DNA from: VXNE01 sp965206615
Lineage (GTDB): Bacteria; Pseudomonadota; Gammaproteobacteria; Pseudomonadales; Azotimanducaceae
DNA: 64,000 nt
Direction: 5' to 3'
Assembly (NCBI GenBank): GCA_965206615.1
Contig: CBDBKI010000005.1
Coordinates: 2,232,001-2,296,000 of the forward strand
Shown: positions 8,842 to 17,026 of the stretch, in pieces
Numbering within the stretch: position 1 is the first letter of the stretch
Layout of the letters: every line of letters begins with the position of its first letter
Program-made: the position numbers and the translations under genes
The notes under the pieces: model-generated
What the model saw: the letters and a program-made list of their open reading frames with translations, nothing else
The model's database searches: none
What the model was told of the DNA's origin: nothing

Positions 8842-10389
8842 TTAGGACACGTCAGACGCCTCGAACAACTCCAGCATCTCGTTGCGGTACGGACGGGCTC
8901 GCAGTTCCTCGTCCTTCGCAATCTCGTAGCCCTCGACGACCTTGCCGAGGAGATCGGTCCGCTGCAGGAAACTCGCCGGGGTGTCGAGCAGGTTCACCTG
9001 CCGGAACAGCGCGCGCAGCACTTCGATGTCGGAGCGGGCGGCGTGGCGCAGCCCCTTGCGGAACACCACTGCGCGCCGTTTCCGTTCGTCGACCGAGCCG
9101 TCCGCGTTGTGGAAGTCGAATGGGTCTTCGCCGCGCTGCAGGGCCTTGTTGACCTCGAGCGCCCCCTTGTCCTGCTGCACCTGCGTTGTGTACCACGGGA
9201 CCACATCGCGCTCCATGGCGGTCTCGAACGCGCGCGCCCGGTCCGTCGGATCCTCGTACCCGGTCAGGGCGTCCTTCAGGGCGAACGCCGAGACCCACGC
9301 CAGTGCGCAGCCGCGGCCGGCGATCGGGTTGGTGTGCACGTGGGCGTCGCCGATGGCGAAGAAGTTGGCGAGCAGCGGTCGATCGTCGACCAGGAAGTGG
9401 CGGCGCGTGTTGGCGAGGTTCCCGTGGCGGTAGACCTTGCTGATCGGTTGTGCGCGGTCGCGGGCGACCCATGGAGCGGACACCTCGATGGCGTTGGCGG
9501 CCGCGTCGAAGCCCTCGGCCCGGGCGATGGCGCCCATGGGCCGGTCCTCGGGGTCGGCCGCCAGGGTCAGCGAGAAGGTGCGGTTGTCGCTGCGGAAGAG
9601 CCCCGCCTTCAGATAGCCGAGATCGACGCCCTGCACGCCCCCGGCCAGGGATTGCCGACCGTCCATCGTGGGGTAGTCGAGGCCGTCGCGAAGGCGGTAG
9701 AAGCGCGAGGTGTAGAAGATGCCGCAAGGATGTCGCTCGGTGCGCGGCGCAGGAAGCCCAGCCTGCTCGAACCAGGTATCGACCCGCGTATGCGCGCCGC
9801 TCGCATCGATGACCACATCCGCGTCGAGAAGTCGCTCCCCGTCCGGAGTCTGTGCGGTCACGCCGGTCGCGCGGTCGTTCGCCACACGGAGTCCGCGCAC
9901 GCGGGACCCATGCAGGTACTCGAAGCCGCCGCGCTCGAGCATGAAACGGCGCAGCAGGTACTCGAACACCACCCGCCGGCAGGCGAGAAAGGAGATCTCG
10001 GCGTCTTCCGGCACGATGTCCGGCGCTTCGAAGGTGCTGCGCGCGACATCCGCGAAATGCAGTTCCTCGGCGCCGCTTGCGAGCAGCAGCGCGTGAAAGT
10101 CCGGCGCGTGCTCCTTGATGAGGTTGTTGAGCGGCGCCAGCAGCACGTGTGAGTGTCGCGTCTGGCCCGCTCCGACGCGTCGCCACGCGTCCCACGCCGC
10201 CAGGTGGTCCGGGGGCATGGGTGCGTGGTCCCGTTCGATGCAGGTGACGCGGAACCCGGCCCGGGTCAGGGCCAGGGTGGCGCCGAGGGCCGCGATGGAA
10301 CCGCCGACGATGACGGCGTGGGGAGAGCGCTTGCGCACGGGTGAGGTGATCGTGGACGTTGCGTGACGCGGGCAGGTATGAGAAACCAT
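8842..10389 (-). CDS. FAD-dependent oxidoreductase of the PHBH/halogenase-like fold
   Basis: 515 residues from ATG 10389; a GTG 54 bases further in (VRKRSPHAVIVGG) is an equally good start because the dinucleotide fold would then begin at once. The Rossmann motif is VIVGGSIAALGATLAL followed by an acidic-end strand CIERD. The second FAD motif, FFAIGDAHVHTNPIAGRG, is the GD motif of flavin monooxygenases. This fold includes aromatic hydroxylases, geranylgeranyl reductases and flavin halogenases. I see no clear halogenase WxWxIP motif. Substrate unknown. It is divergent from the APH-fold kinase gene, with only 35 bases between the starts. Confidence 0.75.
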   Translation of the reverse strand: MVSHTCPRHATSTITSPVRKRSPHAVIVGGSIAALGATLALTRAGFRVTCIERDHAPMPPDHLAAWDAWRRVGAGQTRHSHVLLAPLNNLIKEHAPDFHALLLASGAEELHFADVARSTFEAPDIVPEDAEISFLACRRVVFEYLLRRFMLERGGFEYLHGSRVRGLRVANDRATGVTAQTPDGERLLDADVVIDASGAHTRVDTWFEQAGLPAPRTERHPCGIFYTSRFYRLRDGLDYPTMDGRQSLAGGVQGVDLGYLKAGLFRSDNRTFSLTLAADPEDRPMGAIARAEGFDAAANAIEVSAPWVARDRAQPISKVYRHGNLANTRRHFLVDDRPLLANFFAIGDAHVHTNPIAGRGCALAWVSAFALKDALTGYEDPTDRARAFETAMERDVVPWYTTQVQQDKGALEVNKALQRGEDPFDFHNADGSVDERKRRAVVFRKGLRHAARSDIEVLRALFRQVNLLDTPASFLQRTDLLGKVVEGYEIAKDEELRARPYRNEMLELFEASDVS

Positions 10390-10424
10390 CGCGGGAGAGA
10401 ACGCAAAGACGCAGGAGGCGCCGC

Positions 10425-11444
10425 GTGACACGTGACACAGTGCAGGGGATCGAACTGGGCCCGGTGACCGCGTGGGCGTCCGCGCGCATCCCCGGACTGA
10501 AGCCGCCGCTCACGTTCTCGCTGATCGCGGGCGGCCACTCCAACCTGACCTACAGGTTCGTCGATGCCGCGGGCGAGGTTCATGTCCTGCGCCGCCCGCC
10601 GCTCGACCACGTGCTCGAGAGCGCGCACGACATGGGGCGCGAGCACCGTATCGTGTCCGCCCTGGCCGATACCGAAGTGCCGGTGCCGCCGGTGCACGGG
10701 CACTGTGACGACCTGGGAGTGAACGGGGCGCCGTTCTACCTGATGCGCTTCGTTGACGGCCTGGTGCCGCACGACGCCACCACCGTCGCGGGCGTCCCGG
10801 ACGAGGAGCGCCGCGCCCTCGGCCACCATGTCGTGCAGGTGCTCGCGACGCTGCACGGCATCGAGCCCGAGGATGTGGGGCTCGGCGATCTCGGCCGCCG
10901 CGAGGCGTATCTCGCCCGGCAACTCCGGCGCTGGTCGAAGCAGTGGGCCGCCACGCAGACGCATGAGATCCCCGCGATGGAGGAGAGCGAGCGGCTGTTG
11001 CGGGAGAACATGCCGGAACAGGTCGGCGCATCGATCGCGCACGGCGACTACCGGCTCGGCAACATGATCGTGGGCGGTGGCCGCATTCGCGCGGTACTCG
11101 ACTGGGAGCTCTGCACGCTGGGCGATCCACTCGCCGACCTCGGCTACCTGTTGAACAACTGGATGCAGCCGGGCGAGGCCGGAGCCGCGACGGCGCCGAC
11201 GGGGGCGGGCGGTTTCGGTTCCCGGGAGGAACTCTGCGCGGCGTACGAGGCGGCGACCGGGCGCGACCTGTCCCGCATCGACTACTACCGCGCCTTCTCG
11301 CACTGGCGTCTCGCGGCGATCGGCCAGGGTGTCTACAAGCGGTATCTCGTCGGGGCGATGGGCAAGAACCGCGGTGTGGACCTCGAACAGCAGAAGCTGG
11401 GCATCGCCGCACGCGCGAGGACGGCGCTCGATCTGTTGACCTGA
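10425..11444 (+). CDS. Aminoglycoside-phosphotransferase-fold kinase (ACAD10/11-like)
   Basis: 339 residues from a GTG at 10425, chosen because a perfect AGGAGG (10413-10418) lies 6 bases before it. The N-terminus FSLIAGGHSNLTYRF is the glycine-rich ATP loop of this family. The catalytic loop HGDYRLGNM (206-214) contains D208, and the metal-binding DWE starts at D226. Bacterial relatives sit beside acyl-CoA dehydrogenases and resemble the kinase domain of human ACAD10/11, which phosphorylates 4-hydroxyacyl-CoAs. No acyl-CoA dehydrogenase lies next to it here. A similar kinase (15408-16412) follows an acyl-CoA ligase. A role in lipid or acyl-CoA catabolism is more plausible than antibiotic resistance. 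Confidence 0.82.
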   Translation: MTRDTVQGIELGPVTAWASARIPGLKPPLTFSLIAGGHSNLTYRFVDAAGEVHVLRRPPLDHVLESAHDMGREHRIVSALADTEVPVPPVHGHCDDLGVNGAPFYLMRFVDGLVPHDATTVAGVPDEERRALGHHVVQVLATLHGIEPEDVGLGDLGRREAYLARQLRRWSKQWAATQTHEIPAMEESERLLRENMPEQVGASIAHGDYRLGNMIVGGGRIRAVLDWELCTLGDPLADLGYLLNNWMQPGEAGAATAPTGAGGFGSREELCAAYEAATGRDLSRIDYYRAFSHWRLAAIGQGVYKRYLVGAMGKNRGVDLEQQKLGIAARARTALDLLT

Positions 11445-11462
11445 GCGCCCCAAGGCCGGTCC

Positions 11463-11478
11463 GACGCTACGCAGCGTC
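11463..11478 (+). terminator. Short hairpin after the kinase gene
   Basis: Perfect inverted repeat GACGCT / AGCGTC with a 4-base loop, 18 bases after the kinase stop codon. No run of T follows, so intrinsic termination is only possible, not shown. Confidence 0.35.
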
Positions 11479-11871
11479 AGGAGTGGTGAGCGGTAGAGCG
11501 GCACTCTGGTGGTCGCCCGCGCCTGATACGGCGGGTGATTCGGCACGGGACGGGACAAGCCCGTCCCCGACGGTCTTCTGTTCCTTGCGCGCCGGTTCCC
11601 TGCTTGCAGGAACCGAGCGACGCCGGTCGCCAGGCTTCGGTCGTCGTCTGTTCCTTGAGAAGGGGCCGGGGGGTGGAGCGTTGGCTGGGGAGAGGGTACC
11701 GTGCGCCCGGAGGGGGTTACCCCGCCGGGCGGTACGCTCTACCCCCCGGCAGGAAGAGAAAGGGCGTGTCAGCCGCTACCGGAGACCGGGAACGGCTGAA
11801 TGCGGCTTCGCTTGGGGGAAGGACACTCGTCAGGGAGGACGGAGGTCGAAGCCGGTTTGCACGCCAAAAAC

Positions 11872-11894
11872 TGTACATGACGGTATTGTGTACA
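11872..11894 (-). promoter_or_regulatory. Candidate MerR/LitR operator over a leftward promoter-like sequence
   Basis: Two TGTACA half-sites (11872-11877 and 11889-11894) are separated by 11 bases. On the minus strand a TTGACT -35-like hexamer (complement of 11909-11914) is followed 18 bases later by CACAAT (complement of 11885-11890), so the half-sites would overlap the -10 and start region. TGTACA half-sites are characteristic of LitR/CarH-type MerR regulators, and the adjacent gene encodes such a protein. Transcription would run leftward into a region with no recognised gene. Confidence 0.45.
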
Positions 11895-12000
11895 GGACAT
11901 AAGACCAAAGTCAACACAATTTTGTAATTTTTTGTAGACCTTTGTAGACCTTTGCGATGCGAAGCAGACAGCGAGAGCCCCACAAGGTGCTCCGGAGGCG

Positions 12001-12888
12001 TCAGTCCGAGTGGATCAGGGCGTGCCGTTGGACAAACGTCGCCAGGGTCTCCTCGAGTTCCTCCCTGGCGGCGTGGGCATGCGCCGCGGTGTAGGGATGG
12101 TCGGGGGCGTTGCCGCCACAGCGTTGCGCGTGCAGGGCGAACGCGTTCAGCGCGTTGACGAGGTCCACCAGTCCTCGCGTGCACTCGCATCCCGTTCGGG
12201 AGGCTGCCATCGCGATGTGCAGCAGTTCGTCGTCGGAGAATCGGCGGGGTACCGTGCCGGGCTGCGTCGGGACGTTGGGCTGCGCGCGGCACGCTTCCTC
12301 GATCGTGGACCAGGGTGCGGGCCATGCAAGCAGCGTGATGCCAAAGGCGGCAGCCGTCTGCAGATCGTCTTCTGTGGCGTAGCGGTACGCGAACACCAAC
12401 GCCGCGTCGCGTACGGAGTCGAGGTAATGCTCGATGCGTTGCGGGTCGAGGCTCGGGAACAGGATGGCCACGACGTCGAGTTCCGGCAGGATATCGAGAT
12501 GTGCCTCGAAGGTTTCCGGGCTGGCCCAACGTCCGTGGATGTCGAGGTTGCCCTGCGCCGCATCACGCTCCGCGAGCACCAGGTCCGCCCCGACCAGGCC
12601 GACGCGTGTGCCGGCTCGGGCGCCGGATCGCGTGCGGCTCGGCGCGATGCCCAGACGCCGGTCGATCTCACGCGGTTCGAGCCGGGCGAGTTGGCCGATG
12701 GCCTGGCCCCGGTCGAGCAGGGTCTTGATCTTCTTCAGGTGGTCGAGTTGGTCCGTGTGGTACAGGCGGGTTCGGCCGGCACGCTCGGCAGGGGTGAAGC
12801 CGTAGCGGCGTTCCCAGGCGCGCAGGCACTCCACCGAGATGCCGGTGAGCTTCGAGACGGCGCCGATCCTGTACAGTTGGTCGTCCAT
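12001..12888 (-). CDS. MerR-family regulator, LitR/CarH-like architecture
   Basis: 295 residues. Residues ~5-72 form a MerR winged helix (YRIGAVSKLTGISVECLRAW, then YGFTPAERAGRTRLY). The middle (~95-205) looks like a Rossmann-type domain comparable to the cobalamin-binding half of LitR/CarH (VGLVGADLVLAERD, ELDVVAILFPSLDPQ). I do not see the E/DxHxxG cobalamin-ligand motif, so it resembles the class of LitR that does not bind B12. The C-terminus is helical and contains two closely spaced cysteines (GCEC). Its own promoter carries paired TGTACA sites, suggesting autoregulation. LitR-type proteins usually control light- or stress-responsive genes, but no photoreceptor, photolyase or carotenoid gene is in the window. 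Confidence 0.78.
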   Translation of the reverse strand: MDDQLYRIGAVSKLTGISVECLRAWERRYGFTPAERAGRTRLYHTDQLDHLKKIKTLLDRGQAIGQLARLEPREIDRRLGIAPSRTRSGARAGTRVGLVGADLVLAERDAAQGNLDIHGRWASPETFEAHLDILPELDVVAILFPSLDPQRIEHYLDSVRDAALVFAYRYATEDDLQTAAAFGITLLAWPAPWSTIEEACRAQPNVPTQPGTVPRRFSDDELLHIAMAASRTGCECTRGLVDLVNALNAFALHAQRCGGNAPDHPYTAAHAHAAREELEETLATFVQRHALIHSD

Positions 12889-12916
12889 GCATCACCTGGA
12901 CAAACCCGGACGGTCA

Positions 12917-12944
12917 ATTGTACACGTGTGGAGGGGCTTGTACA
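12917..12944 (-). promoter_or_regulatory. merR promoter with two TGTACA half-sites
   Basis: TGTACA occurs at 12919-12924 and 12939-12944, 14 bases apart. On the minus strand TACAAT (complement of 12917-12922) is a good -10 and the distal half-site lies in the -35 zone 17 bases upstream. Transcription would start about 20 bases before the merR ATG. The geometry (operators across -35 and -10) fits autorepression by the adjacent regulator. Confidence 0.5.
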
Positions 12945-13021
12945 GTGTGGCACGCTTGAGAGGCGGTGCGGGTTCGGGTTGCAGAAGCGCGTGGGAGATG
13001 CCGGAGCGCGTGTCCGGTCAG

Positions 13022-13450
13022 CTACTCGACGGAGGTGTCCGCCAAGGCGCGCCGCAGAGCGGAAGGGGAGAGGATCGGGATTGAGAACCCTGGCGCAAGC
13101 TCCAGCAAGTCGCGGTCCCCGGAGATCAATGTGTCTGCGCTCGCGGTCGCCGCCAGTTGCAGGAAGATGCGGTCGTTCGCGTCACGACACTCGGGTACCG
13201 GCACCACCGTCGGTACCACTACGGATTCGCACCAGGGAAGGTAGTCCGCGAGCAACGCTTCGCGCTCCTTTGGGGACAGGCGGAACTTCGGATAGCCCAG
13301 GACTCGAATCAGTTCGGAAGCCGTTGCCCTGCTCACGAGAGGCCGCAAACGCCGTGCCTGCCACGCTTCCCTCAGCCAGGACAACTCCCCCCGCAAGACC
13401 AGGGCAGAAACGAGCACATTGGTGTCGAGCACGACGCGCGGATGTCTCAA
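13022..13450 (-). CDS. PIN-domain toxin (VapC-like ribonuclease)
   Basis: 142 residues from a TTG at 13450 that overlaps the antitoxin stop codon (sequence TTGA). No ATG or GTG gives the whole domain, and the overlap is typical of translationally coupled toxin-antitoxin pairs. The four PIN acidic positions are visible: LDTN (D9), SELIR (E46), CRDANDRIF (D90/D93) and SGDRDLL (D112). PIN toxins are Mg2+-dependent RNases that cut tRNA, rRNA or mRNA and are silenced by the cognate antitoxin. The sequence fits the 'putative toxin-antitoxin system, PIN family' group. It is the downstream member of the pair. Confidence 0.88.
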   Translation of the reverse strand: MRHPRVVLDTNVLVSALVLRGELSWLREAWQARRLRPLVSRATASELIRVLGYPKFRLSPKEREALLADYLPWCESVVVPTVVPVPECRDANDRIFLQLAATASADTLISGDRDLLELAPGFSIPILSPSALRRALADTSVE

Positions 13451-13671
13451 GGACGCCGGCGAGCCCACGCGACCGCACCCTCCACGTCCGCTTCCGTGAT
13501 TCCCAACTCCACAAGCTTCTCGCGCACGGCGTCGCCCTGGTTCAGACGCACGGGAGACAGGACGATACGTCCGGCTTCGGTCGCGACGTCGAAGTAGGAC
13601 ACTTCCGGAAACGCCGAAACGATGGCTTTGGGTAACGTCAACTGGTTCTTGGAAGTCAGTTTGGCGAGCAT
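13447..13671 (-). CDS. AbrB/SpoVT-fold antitoxin
   Basis: 74 residues starting MLAKLTSKNQLTLPKAI, the swapped-hairpin AbrB DNA-binding motif, followed by a strand region and a C-terminal toxin-binding tail rich in E and R. It would neutralise the PIN toxin encoded immediately downstream and bind the pair's own promoter. The overlap with the toxin start (4 bases) argues for coupled translation. The 151-base region between it and the acyl-CoA ligase is a shared divergent promoter region. Confidence 0.88.
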   Translation of the reverse strand: MLAKLTSKNQLTLPKAIVSAFPEVSYFDVATEAGRIVLSPVRLNQGDAVREKLVELGITEADVEGAVAWARRRP

Positions 13672-13822
13672 TGTCGGTTCCTTGGAAAGGGTTAAACAAG
13701 GAAATCTTACTAGAGGAGAGTGCCTGAGGTCACCCACAGCGGCCGGGGGACCGGCGGGAGGCTGCCGTTTCCGGCTCCATTTGCGACAATCGCCCGTCCG
13801 ATCAAGAAAAGGGGAGAGCCGC

Positions 13823-15367
13823 ATGCGGCGCAACATCGGTCTGTGGCTCACCAAGCGGGCGTTGATGAACCCGGGGCGGGAGGCGTATGTCGACGGCGAC
13901 CTGGACGTGCGCCTGACGTTCGCCGAGCTGAATGCGCGGTGCAACCGCATCGCCAACGCCTTCGTCGCCGCGGGCGTCGAGAGGGGCGAACGGGTGGCGC
14001 TGCTCCTGATGAACAGCGCGGAGTTCACCGAGGCGTATTTCGCCCTCGCCAAGATCGGCGCCGTCGTGGTGCCGCTCAACTGGCGGTTGGTGCCGGACGA
14101 ACTTGCCTTCATCCTGAAGGACGCCGGCGCGAAACGGCTCATCTTCGGCGAGGAGTTCCTGGAGAGCACGGCGGAACTGCATGCGCGCGGCGACGCGACG
14201 GACATCGTCCATTGGCTGCAGGTGGCGGGTAGCCAGGACACTGCCGTCTTTGCCGAGAGCTACCAGGCATTCCGGGATGCCGCGCCGGACAGCGAGCCGC
14301 CCCTCGGCGCGACCGGCGACGACATGCTCTACATCATGTACACCTCCGGCACGACGGGGCTGCCGAAGGGCGTGATGCACACCCACGACACGTCGATCTG
14401 GGGATGCGTCACCATCGCGGCCACCACTTACTATCAGGAAGCCGACCGCTTCCTCTCGCCGCTGCCCATGTTCCATGTCGGCGCGCTCACCCCGATCACG
14501 CTCAACGTGTACCGGGGCATCACCACGATCGTGATGCGCAGCTTCGACCCCGTCCGGGCGTGGGAGCTGGTGGACCGGGAGAAGGTCACGATTGGCCTGG
14601 CCGTGCCCGCCATGCTGAATTTCATGCTGCAGGTACCGAACCTGGAGCGCTTCGACTACTCGCAGTGGCGCTGGTGCCTGTCGGGGGCGGCGCCGGTGCC
14701 AGAGTCGCTGATCGAGGCGTACGCGGACCTTGGCCTCGAGATCCATCAGATCTACGGGCTGACCGAGAGTTGCGGTCCGGCGTGCCTGATTGATGCGGAG
14801 AACGCGCTGACAAAGATCGGTTCCACGGGCAAGGCGTTCTTCCACACGGACGTCAAGATCGTCGATGGGCAGGGCAGGGACTGTGCGCCGAATACCATCG
14901 GGGAACTCATCCTGCGCGGCGACCACGTCATGAAGGGCTACTGGAACCGTCCCGACGCCACGGCCGAGACGATCGTCGACGGCTGGCTGCATACCGGCGA
15001 CGTGGCGCGCATGGACGAGGACGGGTTCGTCTACATCGAGGACCGCATCAAGGACATGATCATCTCCGGCGGCGAGAACGTGTATCCCGCCGAGATCGAG
15101 AAGGTGCTGCAGATGCACCCGAAGATCTCCGAAGCCGCCGTCATCGGACAGCCGAGCGAGAGGTGGGGCGAGTCGTCCTTCGCCATCGTCGTGCGCAGCG
15201 ACGAGTCGCTCACCGAAGCCGAGGTGCTCGAATTCTGCAACGGGCGCATGGCGCGCTTCAAACAGCCGGCCGCGGCGACGTTCGTGGACGAGGTGCCCCG
15301 CAACCCGAGCGGCAAGATTCTGAAGCGCATCCTGCGCGAGCAGTTCCCCGGGCCGGCGGCGGTATAG
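13823..15367 (+). CDS. AMP-forming acyl-CoA ligase
   Basis: 514 residues from ATG 13823, preceded by GGGGAGAG about 6 bases upstream. Adenylation motifs: MYTSGTTGLPKG (172-183), YGLTESCG, GWLHTGDVARMDEDGF, DRIKDMIISGGENVYPAEIE and the C-terminal catalytic lysine in PSGKILKR (K498). The enzyme activates a carboxylate with ATP and CoA. Residues around YGLTESCG and the overall length fit medium/long-chain or aromatic acyl-CoA ligases, so the substrate is undecided. The downstream APH-fold kinase gene starts 40 bases later and is probably cotranscribed, pointing to catabolism of an acyl or hydroxyacyl compound. Confidence 0.9.
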   Translation: MRRNIGLWLTKRALMNPGREAYVDGDLDVRLTFAELNARCNRIANAFVAAGVERGERVALLLMNSAEFTEAYFALAKIGAVVVPLNWRLVPDELAFILKDAGAKRLIFGEEFLESTAELHARGDATDIVHWLQVAGSQDTAVFAESYQAFRDAAPDSEPPLGATGDDMLYIMYTSGTTGLPKGVMHTHDTSIWGCVTIAATTYYQEADRFLSPLPMFHVGALTPITLNVYRGITTIVMRSFDPVRAWELVDREKVTIGLAVPAMLNFMLQVPNLERFDYSQWRWCLSGAAPVPESLIEAYADLGLEIHQIYGLTESCGPACLIDAENALTKIGSTGKAFFHTDVKIVDGQGRDCAPNTIGELILRGDHVMKGYWNRPDATAETIVDGWLHTGDVARMDEDGFVYIEDRIKDMIISGGENVYPAEIEKVLQMHPKISEAAVIGQPSERWGESSFAIVVRSDESLTEAEVLEFCNGRMARFKQPAAATFVDEVPRNPSGKILKRILREQFPGPAAV

Positions 15368-15407
15368 TTCCGCCCCTGCGACACGGCAACCGGCACAGGA
15401 GTCGACC

Positions 15408-16412
15408 ATGGAACTTGCGGAACTCGAACGCCGCCTGGGCCCGTTCTGCGAGGCAATGTACGAAACGGATGCAGTGCGCGTCTTCGACGTACACAAGATG
15501 CCTGGGCACGCGGGCTTTTCCTACGGCTTCAGCGTGGCGGTGGACGGGCGCAACGAAGGCTGGTTCATCCGCATCCCGCCGCCCAACGTGAACTGGCGGG
15601 GCACGGCTGACGTGCTGCGCCAGGTGGAAGTGCTCAACGCCCTCGACGGAACCGCCGTGCCGCACTGCAGCGTGCGGTGGTCGGGGGCGGACCTGACCTG
15701 GTTCGGGTGTCCGTACTTCGTGGTACCGCAACTCGAGGGGGACGTGCTGCGTCTCGGTCAGGGCGAGTGGGGCGCGGAACTCGCCGACGAGGCGCTGCAC
15801 GACCTGGGCAGCCAGGCCATGGGAGCGCTCGCCCGCATTCACAAGGTGGATCCGGCGCAGACTCCGTACCTCGGCGACCCGGTGCCGTTCGCGGAGGACG
15901 TGGAGCGGTGGGACCGCTTCTACCAGCGCGCGGCGGACCCCGAAGCTCTCGCGCGCGCCCCGGAATGCCGGCAGCGCCTGCTCGACACGATCCCGCACGA
16001 TGCGCCGGTGGGCATCTTTCACGGCGACTTCCAGACCGCCAACCTGTTCTGCTCGAAGGACGCGAAGCTCCTCGCCGTGATCGACTGGGAACTGACGGGC
16101 GTCGGGGCGACGCTGAACGATGTCGGCTGGATCTGTACGTTCAGCGATCCCAAGGCCTGGGCCGGGGGACGCGCGTTGGGGCGCCCGATGTTCCTCGATC
16201 CGGACACCTTGGTATCGCTGTATACGGAGGCGTACGGCGACCCGTTGCCGGACCTGCGCTGGTTCCGGGCGCTCGCGGCCTACAAGTTCGCCATCATCAC
16301 GGGGTTCAACCTGGGTTTGCACCGACGCGGGAAGCGGCACGACCCGAGTTGGGAGCAGACGGCGCTGTCGCAGACGCCGTTGATCGATCGGGCGCTGGAG
16401 TTGTTGGGATGA
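15408..16412 (+). CDS. Aminoglycoside-phosphotransferase-fold kinase, second copy
   Basis: 334 residues. The catalytic loop is HGDFQTANL (205-213, D207) and the metal-binding DWE starts at D226, the same spacing as in the kinase at 10425-11444. The N-terminal nucleotide loop is atypical (HAGFSYGFSVAV). It follows the acyl-CoA ligase in the same orientation and shares an ATGA overlap with the next gene, so the three genes look like one operon. The context suggests phosphorylation of an acyl-CoA-linked or small hydroxylated metabolite rather than of an antibiotic. Substrate unknown. Confidence 0.8.
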   Translation: MELAELERRLGPFCEAMYETDAVRVFDVHKMPGHAGFSYGFSVAVDGRNEGWFIRIPPPNVNWRGTADVLRQVEVLNALDGTAVPHCSVRWSGADLTWFGCPYFVVPQLEGDVLRLGQGEWGAELADEALHDLGSQAMGALARIHKVDPAQTPYLGDPVPFAEDVERWDRFYQRAADPEALARAPECRQRLLDTIPHDAPVGIFHGDFQTANLFCSKDAKLLAVIDWELTGVGATLNDVGWICTFSDPKAWAGGRALGRPMFLDPDTLVSLYTEAYGDPLPDLRWFRALAAYKFAIITGFNLGLHRRGKRHDPSWEQTALSQTPLIDRALELLG

Positions 16413-16966
16413 AGGTTCTGGCAGTCGGGCTTCCCCGCTGGATCAGGCACAGCGCGCACCGTCGCGGGCTGAAGCGCTTGCCGGCGCCGTTCGTCCCTCT
16501 CTTGCTGATGCTGACCATGATGGTGTGCGCCGGATGTCAGGCTACGCTGGTTGCGAACGAGCGGCCAACCGGCGCTGACGTCGTCACCGCGGCTGCGGAA
16601 TACCTGGGCAGCATGGGTGAAGGGACGTGCGGCGACGAGGGCTGGTCCGCGGCCTTCGTCACGAACAGCGAAGGGACGCTGCGCACCGCGATCACCTGTG
16701 GATCGGATATCAGTGTGGCCGAAGTGCTCGTCGAGACCGAGGCGCCGCGCGACCCTGGACCGCCCGGCGCATCCGTGCGCAGAGCGAGGGTTTCCATCGC
16801 CAATGAGCGGGAGGAGGAGGGTCTCGACGCCGCGCGAAGCGCGCTGGAACGGGCGCTGGAGCTCAGCGAAGACTGCATGGATGAGGAAGGCCACGCGGTG
16901 TCCGAAACGAATGTGGACGACGCCGGCCGGACCATCGAAATCAGGATCGAGTGCGGTCGTCCCTGA
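16409..16966 (+). CDS. Predicted lipoprotein of unknown function
   Basis: 185 residues beginning inside the stop of the kinase gene (ATGA). A basic N-terminus is followed by a hydrophobic segment (FVPLLLMLTMMVCAGC, ~30-45) that ends in a plausible lipobox with the lipidated Cys in AGC. The mature part contains four further cysteines (TCGDE, ITCGS, EDCMDE, RIECGRP) that could form two disulfides, and is acidic. I recognise no domain. The operon position behind an acyl-CoA ligase and kinase gives no clear functional hint. Confidence 0.6.
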   Translation: MKVLAVGLPRWIRHSAHRRGLKRLPAPFVPLLLMLTMMVCAGCQATLVANERPTGADVVTAAAEYLGSMGEGTCGDEGWSAAFVTNSEGTLRTAITCGSDISVAEVLVETEAPRDPGPPGASVRRARVSIANEREEEGLDAARSALERALELSEDCMDEEGHAVSETNVDDAGRTIEIRIECGRP

Positions 16967-17026
16967 AGCCTTCGGGTAACGTTTGAGCAAGGCCCCGCAA
17001 GGGATCCCTGACCGGGTGCGTGCAGT

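Larger units (their letters stand above)
11445..12000. other. 556-base stretch with no supported protein gene
   Basis: Contents, left to right: the hairpin at 11463-11478; a degenerate copy of the genome's palindromic repeat core (11548-11568, containing GGGACAAGCCCGTCCC); a GGTTCC/GGAACC hairpin at 11594-11614; a strong long-stem palindromic segment at about 11695-11745 (CGCCCGG / CCGGGCG arms); a purine-rich stretch; two TGTACA half-sites (11872-11894); then an unusually AT-rich patch (11903-11950) with the direct repeat TTTGTAGACC twice (11931-11950). Both flanking genes end here. A 53-codon minus-strand ORF (11717-11878) starts at the TGTACAT site, but its composition gives no reason to call it a gene. 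Confidence 0.6.

Noticed and set aside
10425..11444. Aminoglycoside resistance gene
   Set aside because: The APH fold is present, but the sequence style (FSLIAGGHSNLTYRF, LLNNW after DWE) is that of catabolic acyl-CoA-associated kinases.
11701..11880. Group II intron or cobalamin riboswitch
   Set aside because: The GTGCGCCCGG start and a GGAGACCGG segment are suggestive, but I could not find domain V, a reverse transcriptase, or a B12 box in the right order; kept only as an unassigned structured region.
11535..11927. Plus-strand 130-codon ORF in the gene-free region
   Set aside because: Low-complexity Arg/Gly/Pro composition, crosses repeat sequence, no start signal and no domain.
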